Origin: Alcanivorax sp. S6407
GTDB lineage: Bacteria > Pseudomonadota > Gammaproteobacteria > Pseudomonadales > Alcanivoracaceae
NCBI RefSeq assembly: GCF_023016115.1
Contig: NZ_JALKBH010000006.1
Coordinates: 1-64,000 of the forward strand
DNA length: 64,000 nt
Direction of reading: 5' to 3'
Part shown: piece after piece, positions 56,798-64,000 of the stretch
How positions within the stretch are numbered: position 1 is the first letter of the stretch
Layout: every line of letters begins with the position of its first letter
Notes under the pieces: generated by a model
What the model was told of the DNA's origin: nothing
What the model saw: only the letters and a program-made list of their open reading frames with translations
Databases searched by the model: none
Made by a program: the position numbers and the translations under genes

Positions 56798-57356
56798 ATC
56801 GGGGACACCCATGAATTGGGGGATGTCTTACGGTGTTTGTGGTTGTTATCTGAAGGGGTAATCGGGGACACGCATGAATTGGGGAATGACTTACGGGGTT
56901 TGTGGTTGTTCTCTGATGTAGTTGGGTTGGGAGTAATCGGGGACACCCACAAATTGGCAGATTTCCTACAAGCCTTTGGGTAATCGGCGGAGTAATCGGT
57001 GGGTAATCTGGGACACGCATGAATTGGGGGATGGGGGGATGTCTTACTTCTTCAAGATACTAGGTCCCGCATCGTGCGCTTGGATGCACGGTTCAGGACC
57101 TGATCCTCGTTGCGCGTAAATTTTAGACGCAATCCGGGACACGCATGACGCAATCCGGGACACGCATGAATTGGGAAATGTCTTACAGGCTTTGTGGTTG
57201 TTCTCTGATGTAGTTGGGTTTGAGCAGTCAGTAGTGTTGGGTTGATGAATAAGCAAGGAGGCTTGTCATGACCCGAGCGCGTTATAGCCAGGTATCGTTG
57301 GATTCCACCTTGAAGCGTAATCACTAACCGAGGACACGCATGAATTGGGGGATATC
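56798..57356. repeat. Island repeat array B
   Basis: At least five intact or degenerate units of the GGGGACACGCATGAA family (starts near 56798, 56860, 56933, 57001 and 57130-57150). There is a GGTCCCGCATCG...CAGGACCTGATCC inverted repeat at 57061-57109. One full-length copy (57150-57309) carries the ribosome site AAGGAGG and the first codons of the transposase, then stops. A last unit, 57320-57356, runs into the lipoprotein gene. Confidence 0.85.
57268..57312 (+). pseudogene. Relic 5' end of the Y1 transposase
   Basis: ATGACCCGAGCGCGTTATAG and about eight more codons match the start of the transposase at 58586, with the same AAGGAGG ribosome site. The match ends after GATTCCACC and the sequence passes into another repeat unit. 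It is a truncated second copy of the element. Confidence 0.8.
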
Positions 57357-57986
57357 TTGCGAAAGTTGACAGGTCTGGTTTCTTTCACGCTGATGCTTCT
57401 TTCTGGATGCGCGACAAAGTCTGTTTATTTCAAAAATGAAGTTGAGAAGAGCGTAAACAGCGAGCGATATAAGGTAATGGCTTCAGGGCTCTATGCTGCT
57501 ACAAAACAGAATTTTCTATGGTTCGGTGATGCTGGAACAAGCGATTCAGAGTTTGGTGGAATTTTTTTACTCTGGCTCCCATTCAATATTGTAGATGTTC
57601 CAATAAGCCTTGTTTCCGATTCTTTCGCGCTAGCTATCCCGAAAACATGGATAAATCAAAACCGGAAAGAGTCTGATGGGGGATGGGGCCCATATATCAC
57701 CTATGTAAACCCGAACTATGAACCACGCTTCGAGTCATTGACGGAGTTTAAGGAATTTATCAGCTCTGTTAATGACACAACTGGGAAAGGAGGGGTAGGA
57801 GGTGCAGCGGAGCTTTTGTTGCATGGCTTTGAGTGTGTTGATTGCAGCGATCATTCAGAAGCCAAATTTATACGTAACGTAAGCCATGGAAGCTGTTCAC
57901 AGGAGCAAGCTGTTTATGTGAGTAAGCAGTATTATTCGGGTTTTGAATATGATATCTCGATGAATGAAGCTTGTCAGGATGGGTAG
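57357..57986 (+). CDS. Lipoprotein, unknown (YceK-like pattern)
   Basis: 209 residues from TTG 57357 (GGGGGA four bases upstream; an alternative TTG is at 57345). Both candidate starts and the ribosome site lie in the repeat unit, so the native promoter and start may have been replaced. A lipoprotein signal ends in LLSGC at about residues 14-18, so it is anchored in a membrane after lipidation. The mature part is a globular domain with a hydrophobic segment FLLWLPFNIVDVPISLVSDSFALAIP, of the kind seen in YceK/YidQ-type lipoproteins. The C-terminal third is Cys-rich. Function unknown. Confidence 0.65.
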   Translation: MRKLTGLVSFTLMLLSGCATKSVYFKNEVEKSVNSERYKVMASGLYAATKQNFLWFGDAGTSDSEFGGIFLLWLPFNIVDVPISLVSDSFALAIPKTWINQNRKESDGGWGPYITYVNPNYEPRFESLTEFKEFISSVNDTTGKGGVGGAAELLLHGFECVDCSDHSEAKFIRNVSHGSCSQEQAVYVSKQYYSGFEYDISMNEACQDG

Positions 57987-58015
57987 TAATGAATTGGAGA
58001 TTCCGAACCGGGAAC

Positions 58016-58068
58016 CGGGGTCAGGTCTTGCATCGTGCGCTTGGATGCACGGTTTAAGACCTGACCCC
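58016..58068. repeat. GGGTCAGGTCTTG palindromic repeat
   Basis: GGGGTCAGGTCTTGCATCG and AAGACCTGACCCCC form an inverted repeat around CTTGGATGCACG. Related copies are at 56101-56151 and 57061-57109. This word is familiar from repeats linked to Y1 transposases. Confidence 0.8.
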
Positions 58069-58116
58069 CAATGTTTGCGTCATCGATAAATTTATTGTTT
58101 GAAAATTAGGGTTGTT

Positions 58117-58398
58117 ATGAAAAAGATTCTTCTTGTTCCATTTTTTCTGTCAGGTTGCACTTACTTCAATGTGAATGCCATTGATGAAAATACTTATCTT
58201 ATATCTGGGCATGCCAGTGTTCTTAAGAGTGAAGAAACAGTAAGAAAGAACATCGACGACAAGGCCGCCAAAGTATGTGATGGCGAGGGCTTTGAATATG
58301 TAGATGACGGAGAGGGCCAGGTGAATAAAAACTACTCTCTGAACCCTGCCGCGACCTCGAGAACCGTATCGGTAAAGGTTAGGTGTACCGAAGCTTGA
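58117..58398 (+). CDS. Small lipoprotein, unknown
   Basis: 93 residues from ATG 58117 with AGGG about six bases upstream (an in-frame TTG at 58099 lacks a ribosome site). The signal peptide is MKKILLVPFFLSGC with the lipobox FLSGC. The mature domain is short, acidic and beta-rich. No family recognised. Flanked on both sides by island repeats. Confidence 0.65.
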   Translation: MKKILLVPFFLSGCTYFNVNAIDENTYLISGHASVLKSEETVRKNIDDKAAKVCDGEGFEYVDDGEGQVNKNYSLNPAATSRTVSVKVRCTEA

Positions 58399-58408
58399 TC
58401 CTGAGACG

Positions 58409-58585
58409 TATTAATCGGGGACACACATTAATTATGTTGCTATGTGCGTTAGTCGAACTATAACGGCAGTAATCGGGGACACGCATGAATTGGGGGATGT
58501 CTTACGGGGTTTGTGGTTGTTCTCTGATGTAGGTTGGTTTGAGTAGTCAGTAGTGTTGGGTGATGGATAAGCAAGGAGGCTTGTC
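58409..58585. repeat. Island repeat array C, 5' flank of the transposase
   Basis: A partial unit (58409-58432) and a full unit (58467-58585) of the GGGGACACGCATGAA family. The full unit ends with AAGCAAGGAGGCTTGTC, the ribosome site of the transposase, showing that the family is the left end of this mobile element. Confidence 0.85.
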
Positions 58586-59566
58586 ATGACCCGAGCGCGT
58601 TATAGCCAGGTGTCGCTGGATTCCACGTCTTACTATCACTGTATCTGCCGCTGTGTGCGGCGGGCCTTTCTGTGTGGCCAGGATCACTATTCTGGTCAGG
58701 ATTATGAACACCGTCGCCAGTGGGTGGTGGATCGTCTTGCTGTGTTGAGTGGGGTGTTTGCCATTGATCTTTGTGCCTATGCGGTGATGTCCAATCACTA
58801 CCATGTTGTTCTGCGTATTAACCAGAAGAAAGCCTTGAGCTGGTCTGATCAGGAAGTGGCAGAGCGGTGGATGCAGTTATTCAGCGGGCCATTGATCGTC
58901 ACGCGTTGGCTCAAGGGAGAGACGGTGTCCGCGGAAACGCTTAAGGCATTGGAGATCGTGCAAACCTGGCGTGAGCGCCTGTATGACCTTGGCTGGTTCA
59001 TGAAGTGTCTGAATGAGTATCTGGCCCGTAAGGCCAATGAGGAAGATTGTTGTAAGGGCCGGTTCTGGGAAAGCCGCTACAAATGCCAGGCCTTGCTGGA
59101 TGAGAAGGCGGTGCTGCAGTGTATGGCCTATGTGGATCTCAACCCGGTGCGCGCGGCTATGGCAGAAACGCCTGAGGAGTCCGATTACACTTCGATTCAG
59201 CAACGCTCAGAAGCCGTTATGTCAGAGTCTGAAGACAACCTAAAGCCCAGACTTCTGCCGATGGTCGCTGCAAATACAGCGGAAGCAGAGGATGACGATA
59301 CGGTATGCCGATTTCGATTAATGGATTATCTGGAGCTTGTGGATAGTACTGGCCGAGCGGTCCGAGACGACAAACGCGGCGCCATTTCGGCGTGTGCAGC
59401 GAGGGTGCTGGATCGGTTGGGAATTGATGAAGGGGCATGGCTCGCGCATATGAAGCCTCGACAGCAGCGGCAACCAGTGGCACTGGGTTCGTTGAAGCAG
59501 TTGCAGCAGTATGCGCAGCTCACGGGTCGAAAATGGATCTCTGGGCAACGCCTCGTAGGGTGGTAG
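58586..59566 (+). CDS. Y1 (HUH) transposase, RAYT/IS200-like superfamily
   Basis: A single-strand DNA transposase of 326 residues. The HUH motif HYH is at 71-73 (AVMSNHYHVVL) and the catalytic Tyr is probably Tyr182 in MAYVDLNPVRAAM, with KGRFWESRYK before it. It is much longer than the 147-residue RAYT at 10 kb, with an insertion between the two motifs and a C-terminal extension. It belongs to the group commonly found among dispersed palindromes, and its 5' flank is the dominant repeat of this island. Strong ribosome site AAGGAGG. Codon use is less AT-rich than in the surrounding island genes. The gene appears intact. Confidence 0.88.
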   Translation: MTRARYSQVSLDSTSYYHCICRCVRRAFLCGQDHYSGQDYEHRRQWVVDRLAVLSGVFAIDLCAYAVMSNHYHVVLRINQKKALSWSDQEVAERWMQLFSGPLIVTRWLKGETVSAETLKALEIVQTWRERLYDLGWFMKCLNEYLARKANEEDCCKGRFWESRYKCQALLDEKAVLQCMAYVDLNPVRAAMAETPEESDYTSIQQRSEAVMSESEDNLKPRLLPMVAANTAEAEDDDTVCRFRLMDYLELVDSTGRAVRDDKRGAISACAARVLDRLGIDEGAWLAHMKPRQQRQPVALGSLKQLQQYAQLTGRKWISGQRLVGW

Positions 59567-59769
59567 CTGGTAAAGGGATCAGGGGTAAAGGATCGAGCAG
59601 CCGTGTACACGTCTGAACTGCGGGTAATTGAGCAACGCGGCTTCCAGATTGAAAATCCCTAATTTAGGGGATGCGCTTGTCTGATCAATCCTTCAGGATC
59701 GTGGATGTATAGTGGCTATTTCTGAAAAGGTTCATGCTTGGGCGCCCGGGGGCTCAGGCCGGGAGTGAT

Positions 59770-61200
59770 ATGTCTTTTAAATCCAGCTTTCTGTTTTCTG
59801 CCTTATTGTTGGCTAGCTTCACGGCGCATGCGGGTCCCCCATCCAGTGATTGCGGAATGCCTGACATTAAAGAAGCAGGCTTCTACTGTCTGACCGGTCA
59901 TTGCGATGAAAGCCCCGCGAAAAACGACTATGCCACCCGACATCGCAACGCGGTAATGCGTTATTTCGGTGTGGAGAAGCGGATGAAGCGCGACCGGTCG
60001 CGCGCACTTGCAGAGCTGGAGCAGCTTGGCCATGAAGGTTATCCCCAGTCTGCCTGGTTTGTGGCCGAGCGTTACTATCACGGCCTCAGTGGTTCGTTGA
60101 TGGATCCCAACAGGCCGCGCTGCCCACAAAACCCGGACCAGGATAGAGACAAGGGTTATCAGTGGTATGAGATTGCTGCCCGGAACGGCCACACGACAGC
60201 GCTGCAGATCACGCTTAATTACTACCGCGATCAAGGAGTATGGGAAAGAGCCGAAGACCTGCTCAAGGTGGTGGAGGGCAACGAAGAACAGGAAAAACTG
60301 CTGGCACAGTATTATTCACAAAGTGCCAAGCAAACCGGTAGCAGTGAAGAGCTATTGAAGGCCGCTTACTACGTACTGTTAGTTGGCGACAGAAATAAAT
60401 CGGAATACCACCAGAAGCCTGGATTAATGGGCACCTCCGGTAATAATTTTACCGAGCGCACCTCTGTCTATTATTTGGAAGCGTTTGCCGATTCAAAGGA
60501 ATTGATTGCTTATCTAAAAGACCGGGCACATGATGGCAGTAGCACCGCAGGCTGGGTGCTTTATCATCTGTATAAGGACAGCAATGACTCCAAGGCCAAC
60601 CAATACCTGCGGCTCTCTGCCGAAAATGGTTTTACCGGCGCGATAAAGGAATTGGCTGGGGACAGTACCGACCAGCAACGGCATTACAATATCATGCTGG
60701 CCGAATACGATATCCAGGCGAAAGTCTCTGTTGGTATCAACCTGACACACGCTCGCTATGGTTACCCACACGACCCGAAGCTCGGCCTGACCATGCTGGA
60801 AGATTCGGTGCGCAATTTTGTTGCCACAGACAACTACGATGCCGTGAACAGTCAAGAAAACGCCCTACGCGCAGCCAAATTTTTGGGGATTTTTATGAGC
60901 TGTATGGATGCTCGCAGCCAGAAGGCTCTGGGTGATCTGTGTGACCGGGTAAAAGGCTATGCCTACCTTTCCCTCAATGGGGACAGCTCTTCCAAACGAC
61001 GTATGGAAATGCTCCAGCCGGATATGAGTGCCGCAGAGCTACAGCAAGCCAAAGTCATGGCTGCGACCTATCAGAAAAAGTTTGATGCCAATTTTAAAGC
61101 CGCGGAACATCAGGAGCGTGCCAATCGACTCAAATCCCTGGATGAACTCACCGAAAAGCTCGCCAAGGAAGCCGAGGCATTGCGGCAGAGAGCGAGCTAA
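59770..61200 (+). CDS. Exported Sel1/TPR-like repeat protein
   Basis: 476 residues from ATG 59770 (GGGAG five bases upstream; an in-frame ATG at 59734 would hide the signal peptide). The signal peptide is cleaved near AHA at about residue 21. The mature protein is alpha-helical, with Sel1-like units such as GYQWYEIAARNGHTTAL and NQYLRLSAENGFTGAI, and ends in a coiled-coil segment (LDELTEKLAKEAEALRQRA). Sel1 proteins are periplasmic or secreted scaffolds. An N-terminal Cys cluster (DCGMP, YCLTGHC) may form disulfides. No partner is evident. Confidence 0.75.
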   Translation: MSFKSSFLFSALLLASFTAHAGPPSSDCGMPDIKEAGFYCLTGHCDESPAKNDYATRHRNAVMRYFGVEKRMKRDRSRALAELEQLGHEGYPQSAWFVAERYYHGLSGSLMDPNRPRCPQNPDQDRDKGYQWYEIAARNGHTTALQITLNYYRDQGVWERAEDLLKVVEGNEEQEKLLAQYYSQSAKQTGSSEELLKAAYYVLLVGDRNKSEYHQKPGLMGTSGNNFTERTSVYYLEAFADSKELIAYLKDRAHDGSSTAGWVLYHLYKDSNDSKANQYLRLSAENGFTGAIKELAGDSTDQQRHYNIMLAEYDIQAKVSVGINLTHARYGYPHDPKLGLTMLEDSVRNFVATDNYDAVNSQENALRAAKFLGIFMSCMDARSQKALGDLCDRVKGYAYLSLNGDSSSKRRMEMLQPDMSAAELQQAKVMAATYQKKFDANFKAAEHQERANRLKSLDELTEKLAKEAEALRQRAS

Positions 61201-61205
61201 GGCTG

Positions 61206-61245
61206 TAATCGGATGTAATCGGGGACACGCATGAACTGGATGGGC
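61206..61245. repeat. Isolated island repeat unit
   Basis: TAATCGGATGTAATCGGGGA followed by CACGCATGAACTGG, the last copy of the family, marking the right edge of the repeat-rich zone just before the histidine kinase gene. Confidence 0.8.
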
Positions 61246-61270
61246 ATGGAGCAGGTTTTAAATGGTGTGT

Positions 61271-63376
61271 TCAGCAGGTCGATGTGTTCAGCCAGAACGT
61301 CACCGACTCGCACAGTCTTTCCAGCCGAATCGGCTTGACCAGCACATCACTCATGCCGGCAGTGATACAGCGGGTGCGGTCGCCGTCGAAGGCGTTGCCG
61401 GTGATGGCCAGGATTGGCACCCGTTTACCCGATGGCATGGCGCGGATTTCCCGTGTGGCAGTCAGGCCATCCACGTTGGGCATTTGCAGATCCATGAGCA
61501 CGATGTCGAAGGGTTGCAGTGCGAATTGTTCAATGGCTTTGCGGCCGTCATCCACTAGGGTCACGTCAAGGCCGGCCTGACCGAGAATCTTGCGCAGGAT
61601 CATCTGGATTTGCACGGTGTCTTCGGCAACCAGTACCCGCTTGCCTTCATGGGCAGCACGAAGATTCTTGAGCGCTTCCTCGCGTTTGGCTGCTTTGTTG
61701 GTCACGCCCGTGTTGTTATCCAGCGGCAGGCAGGCGGTAAACCAGAAGGTGCTGCCTTTACCTGGTTCACTCTGCGCACCGGCTTCCCCGCCCATGAGTT
61801 GTGCCAGGGATTTGTTGATGGCCAGACCAAGGCCAGCACTGGAATGCCCCAAGCTGGCAATATTATTCGCCTGTTCAAAAGGTGAGAAGAGCCGCTTCAA
61901 ATCGTCAGCAGGGATACCGATGCCGGTGTCGGAGACTTCGAAGCGCAGCATGATGCGTTTGTCGTCCTGTTGTTCCACCCGGGTGCGAATATGAATTTCT
62001 CCGCTCTGGGTGAACTTCACCGCATTACCGGCATAGTTGAGCAAGATCTGTCGCAGGCGGCCGGCATCCCCCATGATATTGTCAGGCAGGGGGTCGGATT
62101 CGGCGTGGATGGTCAGGCCTTTTTCCTTTGCCTGACGTTCAACAAGCCGTATCACTTCAGACAGAATTTCTTCAACGTCAACTCGCTCATGTTCCAACTC
62201 CAGCTTGTCAGCTTCAATCTTGGAAAGGTCGATCAAATCTGCAATGACACTGAACAGGTGCTCGCTGGCGATATGCTGGGTATCGAGCAGGCTTTCCTGT
62301 TCGCTGGTGAGTGGGTCGGTGCGAAGTAATTGTTCGACGCTGAGGATGGTCTGTAACGGTGTTCTCAGTTCGTGGCTCATCTTGCCGAGAAACGCGCTCT
62401 TGGCCACATTGGCCGCCTCCGCCTCTTCCTTGGCGGCGGACAGTTCGGCAGTGCGTGCCTGTACCTGGGATTCCAGCTCGCTGTAATAGGCGGCGACCTG
62501 TCGTTCCGACTGCTTGCGCCGGTAGGCATAGTAGGCCAGCAGCAGCATGGGGCCCACACAAAGTAGTATCGCTACGGCGAATCCCGACCAGATAGCAATA
62601 ACGGTATTATGGTTGGCGTCCCAGCCACCGACAGGCTCGGCAGCAAGTTGCCATTCCCCGTGGGGTAACGTCACCGGCAGGGTGACGGACTTTTCGTTGA
62701 ACAGTGTCGGGTCGCCGAAAAACACCTCTCCTGCACTGCCAGTGCCATCCCGGCCCCGTAATGCCACATTGATCGGCAGTTCCTTGTCGATGAGGCCACT
62801 GCCTTCAAAGAGGCGGTCCGCGTCGATCACCACTGACAGCAGCCCCCAAAACCGGGAACCATCTGAGAACACCGGTATGCGTGCTACCAGGCCCCGACCT
62901 CCCTGGACAAGGTCCAGGGGGCCGGCAAGCACCAGTTCCTCATTGTCTCTGGCGCGAACGGCGGCTTTTCGTTGTGCATCGGACTCGAGATAGTTGAGCC
63001 CGATGGCTTTTTCGTTGCCTTCCACCGGGTACACATAACGGATGACCATGTCAGGGGCTGCGCCGATATTGCGCAGCAGGGAGCGGCCATGGAAAAGGGG
63101 GCGGGCGGCTCTCTCGAATTCGGCCTGGGTGAGATCGGGGTTGGAGGAAATGACAGAGACCAGCCCATAGGTGAGCTGGACGGTTTCATTGAGCAGGCCT
63201 TCCAGGCGTGCCTGTACGATGGACAGGCGCTCCTGCACATGGGTTTCTGCGTTCACCTGTTGCGTCAGCAAGGCCTGCCTTTCGACAAAATAGGCAGCTG
63301 CTGCCAACGCCATTGCGGTAATGGTGGCGCTGAACAGGAACCACTGAACGCCCTGAAATCTGCTCTGCAATCTCAA
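61271..63376 (-). CDS. Hybrid sensor histidine kinase with CHASE-type input
   Basis: A 701-residue inner-membrane sensor. TM1 is at about 12-31, a periplasmic CHASE-like domain at about 70-250 (SNPDLTQAEFERAARP, RYVYPVEGNEKAIGLNY) and TM2 at about 260-283. A coiled coil at 290-325 leads to HisKA with His335 in MSHELRTPL. The HATPase has an N-box Asn near 447 and DTGIGIP at 483-489. A C-terminal receiver has Asp629 in DIVLMDLQMPNVDG. No response regulator or HPt gene is adjacent, so its output partner is elsewhere. CHASE domains usually sense small molecules; the ligand is unknown. Confidence 0.92.
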   Translation of the reverse strand: MRLQSRFQGVQWFLFSATITAMALAAAAYFVERQALLTQQVNAETHVQERLSIVQARLEGLLNETVQLTYGLVSVISSNPDLTQAEFERAARPLFHGRSLLRNIGAAPDMVIRYVYPVEGNEKAIGLNYLESDAQRKAAVRARDNEELVLAGPLDLVQGGRGLVARIPVFSDGSRFWGLLSVVIDADRLFEGSGLIDKELPINVALRGRDGTGSAGEVFFGDPTLFNEKSVTLPVTLPHGEWQLAAEPVGGWDANHNTVIAIWSGFAVAILLCVGPMLLLAYYAYRRKQSERQVAAYYSELESQVQARTAELSAAKEEAEAANVAKSAFLGKMSHELRTPLQTILSVEQLLRTDPLTSEQESLLDTQHIASEHLFSVIADLIDLSKIEADKLELEHERVDVEEILSEVIRLVERQAKEKGLTIHAESDPLPDNIMGDAGRLRQILLNYAGNAVKFTQSGEIHIRTRVEQQDDKRIMLRFEVSDTGIGIPADDLKRLFSPFEQANNIASLGHSSAGLGLAINKSLAQLMGGEAGAQSEPGKGSTFWFTACLPLDNNTGVTNKAAKREEALKNLRAAHEGKRVLVAEDTVQIQMILRKILGQAGLDVTLVDDGRKAIEQFALQPFDIVLMDLQMPNVDGLTATREIRAMPSGKRVPILAITGNAFDGDRTRCITAGMSDVLVKPIRLERLCESVTFWLNTSTC

Positions 63377-63750
63377 GAGTCCCTTCCCTCTGGTGAGATA
63401 GACAAAAATCCTTTTATTCTGCTGCTCTGCGTATTGCTTCAGTGTCCCCTTACCATGAGAGCTAATGGGAGAGTGTTGGTCCTGCTGTTATCACACAGTC
63501 CCGAACACGACAGCTTCCCGTCTCCGACATGGTTTATGTGCATCTTTCAGCGGAAGAACGTGTGTTACACAGCCCGGTAAGAAATTGTTTTTATAATAAA
63601 TTCAGTAGGTTGAGAATCTGGTGCTGGTACAGGGCCTGCATTTATATTGGCCCATCTCGGCTGAGATGCAAAGGGGCAAGGCGAGAGGGTGCCAGGCCAG
63701 TGTACGGGGGCTTCTTCCCTAACCACGAGGCGATTGATCGCTGCAATGTT
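63377..63750. other. Gap upstream of the histidine kinase
   Basis: Should contain the promoter of the kinase (minus strand). A TTATAATAAA word at 63591-63600 is a possible -10, but I found no matching -35. No gene, repeat family or terminator is evident. Confidence 0.35.
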
Positions 63751-64000
63751 CTAGCTTGCAGTGCTGTTTCGGTCACGCCCAACGTGACGAAGCAAAATCA
63801 GCGCAAAGATCAGGTTGGGTAGGGGCAGCAGGATGGGTAGCGCCAGTGACATGGCCGTGGTGTCACCACTGGCGGCGACCTCTCCGGAGTTATGGGCCGC
63901 ACTGCCCACCAGAAACAGCAGACAATCCCACAGGAAGTGATAAACGATAGCCGGACAGATGGAGCCGGTGCGTAGCAGAATCGCCATGAACACAATGCCG
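63751..64000 (-). CDS. CPBP-family intramembrane protease, C-terminal part (runs off the window)
   Basis: The frame is open to the window end, so the N-terminus lies beyond it. The visible ~82 residues contain two membrane helices. LLRTGSICPAIVYHFLWDCL matches the second conserved motif of the CPBP (Abi/CAAX-like) metalloproteases, with the histidine and aspartate in HFLWD. Members act on prenylated or membrane peptides, or serve in self-immunity to bacteriocins. The stop is at 63751. Confidence 0.65.
   Translation of the reverse strand, partial: GIVFMAILLRTGSICPAIVYHFLWDCLLFLVGSAAHNSGEVAASGDTTAMSLALPILLPLPNLIFALILLRHVGRDRNSTAS

Noticed and set aside
55914-57356. CRISPR array
   Set aside because: The ~60-base units are contiguous or irregularly spaced, degenerate, lack uniform spacers and have no cas genes nearby.

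Overview
The window looks like the chromosome of a marine hydrocarbon-degrading gammaproteobacterium, most probably Alcanivorax or a close relative. The main evidence is a 457-residue wax ester synthase/diacylglycerol acyltransferase (12256-13629) that I recognise from memory as AtfA1-like. A fatty acyl-CoA synthetase, an acyl-CoA dehydrogenase and an isocitrate lyase nearby suit a life on alkanes and fatty acids. The order mnmG-rsmG-parA-parB-atpIBEFHAGDC-glmU-glmS is the usual near-origin arrangement of Pseudomonas-like gammaproteobacteria. I saw no tRNA, rRNA or CRISPR array, and neither oriC nor parS.

Layout. 0-10 kb: a 5'-damaged large protein, an outer-membrane barrel protein, a fatty acyl-CoA ligase, an RND efflux pair and a YgjP-type metallopeptidase. 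10-14 kb: a REP-associated transposase flanked by its REP sequences, a cold shock protein, a hexose-phosphate mutarotase and atfA1. 14-25 kb: isocitrate lyase, two unrecognised membrane proteins and two large secreted or surface proteins (a beta-helix protein and a DUF11-type repeat protein). 25-30.5 kb: acyl-CoA dehydrogenase, short-chain dehydrogenase and a K+/H+ antiporter. 30.9-46.2 kb: the housekeeping core (tRNA modification, 16S methylation, partition, ATP synthase, UDP-GlcNAc synthesis). 46.6-52.8 kb: a complete urease operon ureDABCEJFG preceded by a sigma-54-type promoter that overlaps an NtrC-like dyad.

52.8-61.2 kb is an accessory island. Its codon use and base composition are visibly AT-richer. 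It holds a Cys-rich pentapeptide-repeat membrane protein, a minimal nucleotidyltransferase, a small helical protein and a HEPN-motif protein, apparently one operon. A second HEPN-like protein runs the other way, and there are two lipoproteins and a Y1 (HUH) transposase. Many copies of a repeat built around the words GGGGACACGCATGAA and GGGTCAGGTCTTG fill the gaps. The repeats supply the stop codon of one gene and the start region of another. This nucleotidyltransferase/HEPN cluster is the best candidate for an undescribed system, possibly defence or toxin-antitoxin. That is inference from motifs and neighbourhood only. 61.2-64 kb: an orphan hybrid histidine kinase and the end of a CPBP-family membrane protease.

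Across the whole window the intergenic spaces are packed with short palindromic repeats of at least six sequence families. They are often nested, often abut terminators, and several lie inside operons.
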